A DNA stretch of 64,000 nt from ZC4RG30 sp963777735 (GCA_963777735.1 CAVZRQ010000008.1:1488001-1552000); one strand, 5' to 3'; shown: positions 26,681-35,620, counted from the first letter of the stretch. The notes: generated from the letters alone by a model not told the origin. Translations and numbers: made by a program.

Positions 26681-28279
26681 CTACCTGAGCTCGAGCGCAG
26701 CCAGCTGGTTCAGGCTGACGGCGCGGGTCGCGCTGGCCGCGGGCCGGTGCTCCACCAGCCAGCTCTGCCGTGTTGCCCCATGCACCGACTGGTAGCCATA
26801 AACCAGCCGGAATACGCCTTCGGCCTGGTGCAAGGAGCCATTCAGTCGCTGGTCGCAGAGCACGAAATAGTGATGATTGCGTTCCACGCCGGCAAAGGCC
26901 CCCGCTGTTGCCAGCTGTCGCAGGAATTCCTCCACCTGACGACACACCCGTTCCCGGCTGCGCGCGGTATTGCCTTCGATCGTTACCCAGCGCGTGCCGC
27001 GTTCGATGCTGGCGCTGACAAACAGCGCCAGCAGCCGTGCGCCCAGCACACGTGCATCCGGACCATTGCCGAACTCTCCGGCCAGCGTGCACATCGCGCC
27101 CACATCACGGCCCGGGGTGCGGGTGGCGCGCAGCACGTTGACGCCCCGCAGCGTCAGGCTGGCGCGCTGCACGCGATCCACCCACACGACCGGACTTGCA
27201 GCGGGCCGCAGCAAGGCGGGTTCGGCGGCTTCTTCCCACACTCCGGCGCCGCGCTCGCGCACCAGCATGCCGGCGGCAGCGGCTGAGGGAGGGAACACAT
27301 CGATGCGGCCCTGCAGGCGATCCTGCGTCATCAGGCGGGGATAGAACATGAGGGCATCGGCGCTGTGGAACGGCCAGTCGCGCAGGCCATCCTGTGCCTG
27401 CTGCACGGTCTTCCATGCCTGCGGTGGATCCACCAGCATCAGAGCATGCTGCCGCCGGCAAAAGCGTGTGCCCACCACCAGCACACTCATGCCGAGGTCC
27501 CGTCCGCGGGTGGGCGGCGGCAGGTACAGGAAATTGAATGGCGGGCCGTTCTGCAAGGCAAACAGGCCCGAGCGGCGGTTTTCCGAGCCGATCAGGTCGT
27601 AGTCGGACAGCAACTGCCCGTCGTCCCCGTCGTTGTTGCATTCGACATAGCCAACCAGCTCACGCGGATCGCTGCCGCGCGTGACATCCGGCCGTTGAGA
27701 AGGCAGCGGACCCGACACGCGCACCAGGCTGGAAGCCGCCAGCATCCGTGCCACGTCCCGGGCCGAGCCACTGAGGATCGAGGCGCGCCGGAATATTTCC
27801 TGACTGATGACGAGCTCGGAACCCCGGGTCCGGACACGCTGCACGACAAGATTGAAAAGATCCGGGTCGTGCTGACTGATGCCGTCGTAGTCGACGGCGA
27901 CCCGCAGGAATTCCTGTGAGCCGGGGCATAAGGCAACAAGTGCCAGGCGTTCGTCGCCGGCAGGGAGGTCGATGCTGGCGGCTACTCCTTCGCTGACCAC
28001 CCGCACGATGATTGCGCGTTGACCGCCATGTTCGAAAAACTGCTCCACCGCGTGCGGCAGCAGTGACTGCGCCCACAGGTCGCCGAAATACTGCTGGAAC
28101 TGGCTGAAATCGGTAATGGCGACCGGTTCGTTGACCGGGCCCTTGAGACACCTGCCTACGAAGGCGACGACACCAGTGGGCTGGGCCGCAATCTGCGCCC
28201 CGGTTTTCGCAGCAGGGAGCGGTGCCGGCGCCGCCAGTGCATGGCCGCTGCTCGCCCCGAACCCCTCCTGAAGTGCCAC
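26681..28279 (-). CDS. Phage-tail-sheath-like protein, solitary
   Basis: A 532-aa protein with the two conserved ends of contractile sheath subunits. The N-terminal block reads GVVAFVGRCLKGPVNEPVAI, then FQQYFGD and FFEHGGQRAIIVRVV. The C-terminal block reads SIERGTRWVTIEGN, EEFLRQLATAGAF and YFVLCDQRLNG. The middle (about residues 130-350) is less conserved. No tube, baseplate, spike, tape-measure or AAA+ ATPase gene lies anywhere in the window, and neighbours are housekeeping genes, so this is not an obvious prophage or contractile injection system. The GTG start is 8 bases after a 43-aa ORF. Function unknown. Confidence 0.75.
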   Translation of the reverse strand: MALQEGFGASSGHALAAPAPLPAAKTGAQIAAQPTGVVAFVGRCLKGPVNEPVAITDFSQFQQYFGDLWAQSLLPHAVEQFFEHGGQRAIIVRVVSEGVAASIDLPAGDERLALVALCPGSQEFLRVAVDYDGISQHDPDLFNLVVQRVRTRGSELVISQEIFRRASILSGSARDVARMLAASSLVRVSGPLPSQRPDVTRGSDPRELVGYVECNNDGDDGQLLSDYDLIGSENRRSGLFALQNGPPFNFLYLPPPTRGRDLGMSVLVVGTRFCRRQHALMLVDPPQAWKTVQQAQDGLRDWPFHSADALMFYPRLMTQDRLQGRIDVFPPSAAAAGMLVRERGAGVWEEAAEPALLRPAASPVVWVDRVQRASLTLRGVNVLRATRTPGRDVGAMCTLAGEFGNGPDARVLGARLLALFVSASIERGTRWVTIEGNTARSRERVCRQVEEFLRQLATAGAFAGVERNHHYFVLCDQRLNGSLHQAEGVFRLVYGYQSVHGATRQSWLVEHRPAASATRAVSLNQLAALELR

Positions 28280-28287
28280 CGCGCTGC

Positions 28288-28419
28288 TTACCCCGCTGGC
28301 CGGGAGCTGGAATCCTGTGCCTGGCGCTGCTTCAGTTCAGCAGCGGCGCGCGCCGCCTCTTCCTGCTTGCGCGCTATCTCGCCCAACATGATCCTGAGCC
28401 ATTCTGAGAGCTTCGACAT
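28288..28419 (-). CDS. Micro-ORF, 43 aa, upstream of the sheath-like gene
   Basis: This ORF starts with ATG 15 bases after the L,D-transpeptidase stop and ends with TAA 8 bases before the sheath-like gene's GTG. The product (MSKLSEWLRIMLGEIARKQ, then an Ala/Glu/Gln/Arg-rich segment) looks like one long amphipathic helix or coiled coil with a short Ser/Pro-rich tail. Its tight placement in the same-strand operon supports a real gene or a translational coupler. No family recognised. Confidence 0.5.
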   Translation of the reverse strand: MSKLSEWLRIMLGEIARKQEEAARAAAELKQRQAQDSSSRPAG

Positions 28420-28434
28420 GCGCAAAAGAATATC

Positions 28435-29613
28435 CTAAGTACGCGGCGCCTGCTGCTGTTCGACGACCATGCCCTCGACGTCGTTCTGCGCTTTCAGGGC
28501 CGGATCGTCCGCGCCATCCCAGTTGGCGCCCTCTGGTACCTGGTTTTTCACCACCGGCGCCGCCGCAATCAATGCGGCCACATCCTGGTCACCACTCGAG
28601 ACCGACAGCGCGAGGCCCCGCGGCGTCTTGGTGAGCTGCGCCACCCGCGCCCAGTCGATGGTTTCCTTGCGCGCGGCAAGTTCGGTCTGGATGCGCTTGG
28701 TCAGCGTCTTCGCCAGCAGTTTCGGCTGCGTGCGCGACCAGTCGCGCTTGTCGTCCTCGAGCACATCATAGGCCTGCAGATAAAGCTCATCGCCGTGCCA
28801 GCCGAACAGGAACGGCTGGTTGACGACCTGCACCTGAGTGCCTGGCCCGACCATGTCGAAGAGCTTCGGAATATCTTCCGGATACAGGCGCAGGCAACCG
28901 TGGCTGGAGCGCAGGCCCACCCCATAGGGCTTGTTGGTTCCATGGATGAGGTAGCTGGGCCAGCCCAGCGTCATCTTGTGGGTGCCCAGAGGATTGTCCG
29001 GACCAGCGGGAACCACCGCAGGCAGGATCTCCCCGTTCTTCTTGTGCTCTGCGCGGATGGACGCAGTGGGACGCCACTCCGGGTTCTTCTGCTTCGACAC
29101 AACCTTGGTCTTGCCTTCTGGCGTGGACCAGCCCACCTTGCCGATGCCGATCGGATAGGTGTAGACCACCTGCTTCTCGCCGACCTTGGCCGGTGGGAAG
29201 TAGAAGATGCGCATCGCGGCAACGTTCACCACGATGCCCTTGCGTTCCGCAAAGGGCAGCACGAACTGAGTGGGCACCACCACTTCACGACCCACGCCGG
29301 GCAACCAGGGATCCACACCCGGATTGGCGCGAACGATTTCTTCGTAGCCCACGTTGAAGCGACGCGCGATGTCGGGGAGCGTGTCGTGCTTGCCGACTAC
29401 CGTGACCTGCAACTGCCCCACGACATCATCGTGCACCGCATCGATTTCGAAACGATGCGTGGCAATCGGCTCGGCGTACTGCGGCACCACCGGAACAACA
29501 GGTTCAGGCGGTGGTGGCGGCGGCGGCGGCGGCGCAACCCGCGGACTGATCAGCGAACAGGCCGACAGCAGCAGGACTGCAGCGCCGGGCGACCATTGGC
29601 GTAGGGTTTTCAT
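28435..29613 (-). CDS. LysM and L,D-transpeptidase (YkuD) lipoprotein
   Basis: A 392-aa cell-envelope enzyme. The signal peptide ends in a lipobox (LSAC, C19), followed by a poly-Pro stretch. A LysM peptidoglycan-binding domain lies at about residues 70-120 (DTLPDIARRFNVGYEEIVRANP). The YkuD catalytic domain follows, with HGTNKP and SSHGCLRLYPED (catalytic C240). It resembles the ErfK/YbiS/YcfS group, which link Braun-type lipoprotein to peptidoglycan or make 3-3 cross-links. It heads the operon continuing into the micro-ORF and the sheath-like gene. Confidence 0.92.
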   Translation of the reverse strand: MKTLRQWSPGAAVLLLSACSLISPRVAPPPPPPPPPEPVVPVVPQYAEPIATHRFEIDAVHDDVVGQLQVTVVGKHDTLPDIARRFNVGYEEIVRANPGVDPWLPGVGREVVVPTQFVLPFAERKGIVVNVAAMRIFYFPPAKVGEKQVVYTYPIGIGKVGWSTPEGKTKVVSKQKNPEWRPTASIRAEHKKNGEILPAVVPAGPDNPLGTHKMTLGWPSYLIHGTNKPYGVGLRSSHGCLRLYPEDIPKLFDMVGPGTQVQVVNQPFLFGWHGDELYLQAYDVLEDDKRDWSRTQPKLLAKTLTKRIQTELAARKETIDWARVAQLTKTPRGLALSVSSGDQDVAALIAAAPVVKNQVPEGANWDGADDPALKAQNDVEGMVVEQQQAPRT

Positions 29614-29639
29614 GAGCCGATTATTACACTGCTCGGGCC

Positions 29640-30131
29640 TTACAGCAGCAGTGGTTGATCCGGCAGCTCGTTTGTCCCGCCGCTGCGGGCTGGAAAATGG
29701 CGTTCCAGCAGCTGTGCAGCGCCATCAATGGCTGTCATCGCGCCCGCGGCATGTTGTCCTACACGAAATTGCGTCTCTACCTGACGACAGAGCGCATCCC
29801 AATCGGCCTGCGGCACACAGCGCGCGAGGCCGCGGTCGGCAACGATTTCCACTGCATGCTCGGCATGGAGCACGTAGATCAGCACGCCGTTGTTGTGTTC
29901 CGTGTCCCACACACGCAGCAATCCGAACACCTCGAGCGCGCGCTCCCGCGCACTGAGGCCAGCCAGCAGATCGCCCAGCTCCAGCGCGTGTTCCACAGCG
30001 AACCGCAGCTCCCCCGGGTGCAGGCGCTCGAAATCGCCGATACGACGTTCGATCTGCGACAGCACAGCCTCCGGATAGCGACGACGGAGCATCCAGAACG
30101 GAGTCAGCAGGTGACGCAGGATTCGCAGCAT
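29640..30131 (-). CDS. TPM-domain protein
   Basis: A 163-aa protein. The ATG at 30131 follows the stop of the previous gene by 2 bases; a longer frame to 30518 is a shadow of that gene. The core (AVEHALELGDLLAG, ALEVFGLLRVWDTEHNNGVLIYVL, DRGLARCV) matches the second type of TPM (YgcG-related) domain that accompanies LemA. There is no signal peptide or obvious membrane helix. It forms an operon with the YgcG-like and LemA genes. Function not established. Confidence 0.78.
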   Translation of the reverse strand: MLRILRHLLTPFWMLRRRYPEAVLSQIERRIGDFERLHPGELRFAVEHALELGDLLAGLSARERALEVFGLLRVWDTEHNNGVLIYVLHAEHAVEIVADRGLARCVPQADWDALCRQVETQFRVGQHAAGAMTAIDGAAQLLERHFPARSGGTNELPDQPLLL

Positions 30132-30133
30132 GT

Positions 30134-31024
30134 TCACCACCTGCCCGAGGCGCCGCCGCCACCGAATCCGCCACCACCGCCGCCGAAACCTCCGCCGCCG
30201 AAGCCACCACCCCCGAGGCCACCACCAAACCCGCCGCCACCAAAGCCTCCGAAACCACCACCACGGCCCGCGTTGCGTCCATTGCGCACATTGGAAGCAA
30301 TCCCCGAGAACAGGCTGAAGGCCGCAGCCAGCACACCCGCCACGATCGCGATGCCCAGCAGCTGCGACAGCAACCACACCACCCCGCCTGCGAGACCGCC
30401 GGTGGCCAGTGCGCCGAGTGTGCGCCCGAGGATGGCGCGCAAGACTGCGCCGCCGATCAGCACGCCAAAGAAAAGGAATGGCAGCAGTTCGAACATTTTG
30501 TCGACGGGCCGGCGCCATTGCCGATCTGGGGGCGGCAGAGGCTCGCCTTCCACCACGCTCATGATCTGTTGCAGGCCAGCGCTGACGCCGCCAAACACAT
30601 CGCCCTGCTGGAACAGTGGTTTGATGGTGTCGTCGATGATGCGCCGCGAAATCGCATCGGGCAGAACGCCTTCCAGGCCATAGCCCGTTTCGATGCGTAA
30701 CTCCCGGTCCTGCAATGCAACCAGCAGCAGCACGCCGTCATCGGATTCCTTGCGCCCGAGCTTCCACGCATCCACCACGCGGACCGAATACTGTTCGATG
30801 GCTTCGGGCTCGGTCGTTGGCACGATCAGCAATGCGACCTGGGCACCTTTGCTTTGCTCGAATGCCAGCAGCTTCTGCTCCAGCTCTGCCTGCTGGCCGG
30901 CGGTCAGCGTGCCCGTGAGATCCGTCACGCGGGTTTCCAGCGGTGGCACGGGCTGCAGATCCTGCGCAGCCAGCGGCAGGGCCTGCACCAGCAACAGCAG
31001 GGCCATCACGCCGGGACGAAACAT
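30134..31024 (-). CDS. YgcG-family TPM-domain membrane protein
   Basis: The ATG at 31024 (AGAGG ribosome-binding site upstream) gives 296 aa. Order: signal peptide (about 1-20), periplasmic TPM domain (about 35-160; QVALLIVPTTEPEAIEQYS, DDGVLLLVALQDRELRIETG), two or three membrane helices (about 175-240), and a Gly/Phe-rich tail of about 50 residues ending GASGRW. Such proteins accompany LemA; proposed roles include envelope quality control and photosystem repair in other groups, none tested here. Confidence 0.85.
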   Translation of the reverse strand: MFRPGVMALLLLVQALPLAAQDLQPVPPLETRVTDLTGTLTAGQQAELEQKLLAFEQSKGAQVALLIVPTTEPEAIEQYSVRVVDAWKLGRKESDDGVLLLVALQDRELRIETGYGLEGVLPDAISRRIIDDTIKPLFQQGDVFGGVSAGLQQIMSVVEGEPLPPPDRQWRRPVDKMFELLPFLFFGVLIGGAVLRAILGRTLGALATGGLAGGVVWLLSQLLGIAIVAGVLAAAFSLFSGIASNVRNGRNAGRGGGFGGFGGGGFGGGLGGGGFGGGGFGGGGGGFGGGGASGRW

Positions 31025-31067
31025 GCGTGGGACCTCTAGCACCCGGGGCTGCCTGGCCGACGCAATG

Positions 31068-31679
31068 TCAGGGCGTTGCGGCCGGCGCGGGCGCGGTGTC
31101 GAAACTCACGGCTGGCGGTTGCGAGACCGCTGCCTCGTTCTCGACCGTAAAGCTCGGCTTCACGGCATGTTTGAACATCATGGCCGTGAGGTTGGTCGGG
31201 AAGGAACGCACGGTGGTGTTGTAGACCTGTACGGCATCGATATAGCGTTTGCGCTCTGTCGCGATGCGGTTTTCCGTGCCTTCCAGCTGCGCCTGCAGAT
31301 CAAGGAAGTTCTTGTCGGACTTCAGCTCTGGATAATTCTCGGTGACGGCAAAAAGGCTTTTCAAAGCCTGCGTCAGTCCGCCCTGCGCCTCCTGGAACTT
31401 GCGCATCGCGGCTTCGTCGTTGAGGAGCTCCGGCGTCAGCTGGATGGAACCGGTTTTCGCGCGGGCTTCGGTAACGCCGATCAGCACGGCCTGCTCCTGC
31501 GCGGCAAAACCCTTCACGGTCTCGACCAGGTTCGGAATCAGGTCGGCACGCCGCTGGTACTGGCTCAGCACCTGGGCCCAGGCGGCCTTCACGCCCTCAT
31601 CCTGCTGTTGCAGTGTGTTGTAGCCGCAGCCCGAAAGCAGCAACGCAGCGCCCATCAAGGCAACCTTCAATGCACGCAT
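31068..31679 (-). CDS. LemA-family lipoprotein
   Basis: The ATG at 31679, with an AAGGAG site 8 bases upstream, gives 203 aa. The signal peptide ends in a lipobox (LLSGC, C18), followed by the LemA helical domain (YNTLQQQDEGVKAAWAQV, YQRRADLIPNLVETVKG, ERKRYIDAVQVYN). The last about 25 residues are Pro/Ala-rich. LemA is almost always found, as here, upstream of TPM-domain genes, so the three probably form one membrane complex. Biochemical function is unclear. Confidence 0.93.
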   Translation of the reverse strand: MRALKVALMGAALLLSGCGYNTLQQQDEGVKAAWAQVLSQYQRRADLIPNLVETVKGFAAQEQAVLIGVTEARAKTGSIQLTPELLNDEAAMRKFQEAQGGLTQALKSLFAVTENYPELKSDKNFLDLQAQLEGTENRIATERKRYIDAVQVYNTTVRSFPTNLTAMMFKHAVKPSFTVENEAAVSQPPAVSFDTAPAPAATP

Positions 31680-31751
31680 GTAAAGCACTCCTTGAGAAAT
31701 CCACAATGCGGGCGACAGGCGCGCCCTTCAAGGGGATTCTGGCACGGAGCC

Positions 31752-31949
31752 CTAGTGCAGGGTGGCCCAGTTGAGGATCCTGATATCCTCGGCCGAGAGA
31801 TCAAAGTTCACTGCCAGCATCCGGCGCAGCTGCTTGAGCTCACTGCGCGGCTGCAGCGGTGCGTGCAACTCCACGACACCACTGTATTCTCCCGGGCCCG
31901 TCGGACCCGAAGCTTCTGCCACGAAATGCGTGTAGTACTTGCTGGACAT
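31752..31949 (-). CDS. Small hypothetical protein
   Basis: An ORF of 65 aa beginning MSSKYYTHFVAEASG. I chose this start because a GAGGCGG site lies about 8 bases upstream; the frame continues to 32060 but would then overlap greB on the other strand. The sequence is mixed alpha/beta with no membrane segment or recognised family. Divergent from greB, and 72 bp upstream of lemA on the same strand. Confidence 0.45.
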   Translation of the reverse strand: MSSKYYTHFVAEASGPTGPGEYSGVVELHAPLQPRSELKQLRRMLAVNFDLSAEDIRILNWATLH

Positions 31950-32032
31950 GGAAAACACCGCCTCGACAGCATCCTGGACCTGTCCCGGCTGATCAGCTGT
32001 GCGTGTGCGCACAGAAATGCCATGGCGGCGCC

Positions 32033-32530
32033 ATGAGCCGCTATCGGGCGCCCGTTGCACCAGGCTCCAGCTACATCACACCGGCCGGCCACGCCCGCCT
32101 GAAGTCCGAACTGGACCAGCTCTGGCGGGTGGAGCGACCACAGGTCACCGCCTCGGTCAGTGCCGCCGCCGCCCAGGGCGATCGCTCGGAGAACGCCGAC
32201 TACACCTACGGCAAGAAACGCCTGCGGGAAATCGACTCCCGCGTGCGTTTCCTGCGCCGCCGGCTGGATGGCATGGTGGTGGTGGACCAGCCGCCGGCGG
32301 ATCCCAACCGGGTGTTCTTTGGCGCCTGGGTGACGATCGCCCGCGACGATGGCACAGAAAGCCGCTATCGCATCGTGGGCCCGGACGAACTCGTGGAGCC
32401 CGGCTACATCAGCATGGACGCGCCGCTGGCGCGCGCGCTGCTTGGCAAATCGCTGGACGCGGAAGTCACGGTGAACGTGGCGGGCGCAGACACGCGTTAC
32501 GAGATCACCGCCATCGAATACCAGCTCTAG
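32033..32530 (+). CDS. greB: Transcription elongation factor GreB
   Basis: GreB stimulates RNA cleavage by backtracked RNA polymerase. The ATG at 32033 gives 165 aa, against 158 in E. coli. Seen are the N-terminal coiled coil with ITPAGHARLKSELDQLW and the acidic tip QGDRSENADYTYGKKRLREID that enters the secondary channel. The C-terminal FKBP-like domain has the FGAWVTI and RIVGPDE segments typical of GreB rather than GreA. Confidence 0.94.
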   Translation: MSRYRAPVAPGSSYITPAGHARLKSELDQLWRVERPQVTASVSAAAAQGDRSENADYTYGKKRLREIDSRVRFLRRRLDGMVVVDQPPADPNRVFFGAWVTIARDDGTESRYRIVGPDELVEPGYISMDAPLARALLGKSLDAEVTVNVAGADTRYEITAIEYQL

Positions 32531-32548
32531 CCGCGCTCTGTTGGCGCT

Positions 32549-33973
32549 CTAGATGACACGCACGTTCTTGAACTGCCAGGGATCGCTCATGTCGAGATCT
32601 TCCGGAAACAGCCGCTCGCGATCTGAAAGCGGCGACCAGTCGGTGTACGTGCCACCCACCTTGCCGAGATACGGCATGCAGATCTCGAGGATCCGCCGGT
32701 GGTCGAGCTCATCCGGTTCGAGCAAACCTTTGTCCGGATTCTCCATCGCCCAGATGATGCCAGCCAGCACCGACACCGTTACCTGCAGGCTGGTGGCATT
32801 GTTGTAAGGCACCAGGCTGCGCGCCTCTTCCACCGTCAGCTGCGACCCGAACCAGAGCGCATTGCGCTTGTGGCCGGCCAGCAGCACGCCGAGCTCGTCC
32901 ATGCCCGAGGTGATGTCATCCATCAGGATGCGCTTGCGGGCCTGCATCTGCCAGTTGCGACCGGCCAGCTCGTGTATGGACAGCACCGCCGCGTCGCTCG
33001 GGTGGTAGGCGTAATGCGCTGTTGGCCGATACACCACATCGCCGTGCTTGCGCACGGTGTAGTAATCGGCGAGCGAGATCGCCTCGCTGTGGGTGATCAG
33101 GAAACCATGGATGGGGCCTGCCTTCGGCGTCCAGGTGCGCACACGCGTTGCGGCGCCAGGCTGCCCGAGATAGATGGCGGAGCCGTTGCCGAAATCATGC
33201 CGCTTGGCATCGCGCGGAAAATTGCGCTCATGCGAGCCCCAGCCCAGTTCGGCAGGCTGGCAGCCTTCCGAGACGAAGCCGTCCACCGACCAGGTGTTGA
33301 CGAACTCGTTCACTTCCTTGGGTCGGCTGGAGACCTGCGTGTCGCGTTCGGCAACATGCATGACGCGGATGCCAAGTGCCTGGGCAAGCTCGGCCCATTC
33401 GTCGCGATTGGAAGGAGCGGGTTTGTCCTTGTCGACGCCGATGTCAGCCTTGAGCTGCAACAGCGCTTCCTTGACGAAATGCGACACCAGCCCCGGATTT
33501 GCGCCGTGCGTGATGATGGCCGTCGGGTTGCGCGCCGTCAGATCCGTGCGCAACGCAAGCATGTCTTCACGCAGCGCGTAATTGGTGCGCCGGCCCGGAT
33601 GCAGCGTGGGATCGGTATAACCGCCAGCCCAGGGCTCGATGCAGGTGTCGATGTACATCACGCCGCGTTCCCAGCAATGCTTGATGAGCGCAATGCTCGA
33701 CACATCGACCGAGAGGTTCACCAGGAAGTCGCCACGACCCATGACGCCATCCAGCACACGCCGGTAGTTCTCGCGCAGCAAAGGCTCGCGGATGATGCGC
33801 ACACCGAGCGCCTGCGCTTCGGCGTCGCCGGATTCATCCGCCGTGACGATCACGATCCGCTCGGGCCGGATGGCGATGTGGCGCAGGATGAGAGGCAATA
33901 CTCCTTGTCCGATGCTGCCAAAGCCGACCATCACCAGACGGCCAGGGAAATCCAGATAAACCTTGTTGCTCAT
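32549..33973 (-). CDS. hss: Homospermidine synthase
   Basis: This NAD-dependent enzyme makes sym-homospermidine from putrescine. The protein (474 aa from 33973; an ATG at 33991 adds six residues) has the Rossmann loop LVMVGFGSIGQG and the family sequences NLSVDVSSIALI, YIDTCIEPWAGGYTDP, NYALRE and HGANPGLVSHFVK. These match bacterial homospermidine synthases of the saccharopine-dehydrogenase-like fold. It is encoded not far from speA, which can supply the putrescine precursor agmatine. Confidence 0.93.
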   Translation of the reverse strand: MSNKVYLDFPGRLVMVGFGSIGQGVLPLILRHIAIRPERIVIVTADESGDAEAQALGVRIIREPLLRENYRRVLDGVMGRGDFLVNLSVDVSSIALIKHCWERGVMYIDTCIEPWAGGYTDPTLHPGRRTNYALREDMLALRTDLTARNPTAIITHGANPGLVSHFVKEALLQLKADIGVDKDKPAPSNRDEWAELAQALGIRVMHVAERDTQVSSRPKEVNEFVNTWSVDGFVSEGCQPAELGWGSHERNFPRDAKRHDFGNGSAIYLGQPGAATRVRTWTPKAGPIHGFLITHSEAISLADYYTVRKHGDVVYRPTAHYAYHPSDAAVLSIHELAGRNWQMQARKRILMDDITSGMDELGVLLAGHKRNALWFGSQLTVEEARSLVPYNNATSLQVTVSVLAGIIWAMENPDKGLLEPDELDHRRILEICMPYLGKVGGTYTDWSPLSDRERLFPEDLDMSDPWQFKNVRVI

Positions 33974-34012
33974 GATCTTTAAACCGCTCATCCAGCTGAT
34001 ACAGCGAGAACC

Positions 34013-34672
34013 TCAGACCTGCTGCCATCCCGGCGGCAAGGTCTTGTCGAATCCCGGCAGGGCCTCCACCCGTCGCAGCCAGCGGGCCAGCTGCGGGTAG
34101 TGGACTTCTGCGGGCAGAAACCGGGTGGCCAGCTCCTGAGCCCCGGGGCGCAATAAGGCCCGATGCAGCAGGCGGATGCAAGGGTAAATCGCGATATCGG
34201 CGGCGCTGACAGCATCGCCGACGATCCAGTCGCCCTTCGAGAGCCGACCCTCGATGGTGCGGGCTTCGCGCGCCACCGTGTGCATGGCGCGGGTTAGTCC
34301 CGGACCGAAGTGCGGCTCGGGCGATTGCAGTTCATTCACGAGGCGCATCAGGTCGGCCTCGGTATACGCCTGGAACTCGTTGATGACCCGCATGATCACG
34401 CCCGCTTCTTCGGGTGATCGCCCGAACATGGGCGGCGCCGGGTATTTCAGGTCGAGGTAGTAAAGCACCGCCAGTGATTCGAAGACGACGTAGTCACCGT
34501 CACGGAGCACCGGCAGGCGACCACGCGGATTCATCGCCAGGATCTGCGGCGCCTTGTGCTCCTGCAGATCGGTCTGCATGAGATGACTGCGCCAGGGCAG
34601 CCCCTTGTGTTCCAGTGCCAGCAGCACCCGCCAGCAATACGGGCTGCCAATGCCCCAGTAAACGTCGATCAC
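34013..34672 (-). CDS. Glutathione S-transferase family protein
   Basis: The GTG at 34672 gives 219 aa starting at the first beta strand (IDVYWGIGSPYCWRVLLALEHKG). The N-terminal thioredoxin-like domain ends with the conserved PRGRLPVLRDGDYVVFESLAV (glutathione gamma-Glu site ES). The helical C-terminal domain has GDAVSAADIAIYP, the usual N-capping motif. Frames extend upstream but overlap the sulfurtransferase promoter region. Substrate class cannot be told. Confidence 0.88.
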   Translation of the reverse strand: MIDVYWGIGSPYCWRVLLALEHKGLPWRSHLMQTDLQEHKAPQILAMNPRGRLPVLRDGDYVVFESLAVLYYLDLKYPAPPMFGRSPEEAGVIMRVINEFQAYTEADLMRLVNELQSPEPHFGPGLTRAMHTVAREARTIEGRLSKGDWIVGDAVSAADIAIYPCIRLLHRALLRPGAQELATRFLPAEVHYPQLARWLRRVEALPGFDKTLPPGWQQV

Positions 34673-34756
34673 CGTGCTTGAACTTCCCGAGTGGAGTGAC
34701 ACCCGAAATTGTAGCGGCGAATTGTGCGCGGCGGTGCTTGAGGCGATGATGCGCGC

Positions 34757-35620
34757 ATGACAAACAAACCCGAACTTTCCCCGCTGGTGAGCGCGCAGAC
34801 CCTGCAGGGGCTGCTGGGCACACCCGGGTTGCTGGTGGTCGACTGCCGCCATGAACTGACGAACGCCGCTGCCGGCCCCGGCGCCTACGCAGCGGGCCAT
34901 GTGCCGGGCGCGATCTTCGCCGACATGGATGCAGAACTTTCAGGACCGCGCCACCCTGGCGCTGGTCGCCATCCACTGCCTTCTCCGGCGGCCTTCGCGG
35001 CGACGCTGCAGCGCTGGGGATTCACGGCATCGTCACAGGTGGTGGTCTACGATCAGGGCAATGGCGCGCTGGCAGCACGCCTGTGGTGGCTGCTGCGGGC
35101 GCGTGGACACCGGAATGTGCAGCTGCTGGACGGCGGTTATGCAGCCTGGCTGGCAGCCGGCTACGCCGTCGACACCTCCACGCCGCAGCCCGTGGCAACC
35201 GAGGTGCCCGTGTGTGATTTTGCAGGGGTGCTGTCGAGTGCTGAAGTGGTGGCTGGCCTGGCAGCGCGCAACATCACACTGGTGGATGCGCGACCCGCGG
35301 ACCGTTTTGCGGGCCGCAACGAGACATTTGATCCGGTGCCCGGGCATGTGCCAGGTGCGGTGAGCATGCCGTTCTCCGGCAATCTGACCGCGGCGCAGCG
35401 GTTTCTGGACGTGACGCAGCTGCAGCAGCGCTGGTCGACACTGCTGCAGAATCCGGAAGCCCCGGTTGTTGTCATGTGCGGCTCCGGAATCACCGCCTGC
35501 CACGATCTGGTGGCTCTGGAACTGGCGGGTTATCGCGGCGCCCGGCTCTATGCAGGCAGCTACAGTGAATGGATTACCGACCCGGCGCGCCCGGTAGTCG
35601 CAGGGGAAGCGAGCACGTGA
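34757..35620 (+). CDS. sseA: Sulfurtransferase with two rhodanese domains (SseA-like)
   Basis: A 287-aa protein with an inactive N-terminal and an active C-terminal rhodanese domain. The catalytic loop is CGSGITA (C241). A CGSG(V/I)TA loop is characteristic of 3-mercaptopyruvate sulfurtransferases rather than thiosulfate rhodaneses (CRxGxR type), so 3-mercaptopyruvate is the likelier donor. The domain linker signature LLDGGYAAWLAAG is present. The stop codon overlaps the speA GTG (GTGA). Confidence 0.88.
   Translation: MTNKPELSPLVSAQTLQGLLGTPGLLVVDCRHELTNAAAGPGAYAAGHVPGAIFADMDAELSGPRHPGAGRHPLPSPAAFAATLQRWGFTASSQVVVYDQGNGALAARLWWLLRARGHRNVQLLDGGYAAWLAAGYAVDTSTPQPVATEVPVCDFAGVLSSAEVVAGLAARNITLVDARPADRFAGRNETFDPVPGHVPGAVSMPFSGNLTAAQRFLDVTQLQQRWSTLLQNPEAPVVVMCGSGITACHDLVALELAGYRGARLYAGSYSEWITDPARPVVAGEAST

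Noticed and set aside
26681..28279. Prophage or contractile injection system around the sheath-like gene
   Set aside because: No other structural, lysis, integrase or ATPase gene is present; all neighbours are housekeeping or envelope genes.
29640..30518. A 292-codon version of the TPM-domain gene starting at 30518
   Set aside because: Its first 129 codons are the Trp/Arg-rich shadow of the upstream gene's Gly-rich tail; the ATG at 30131, 2 bases after that gene's stop, is the sensible start.
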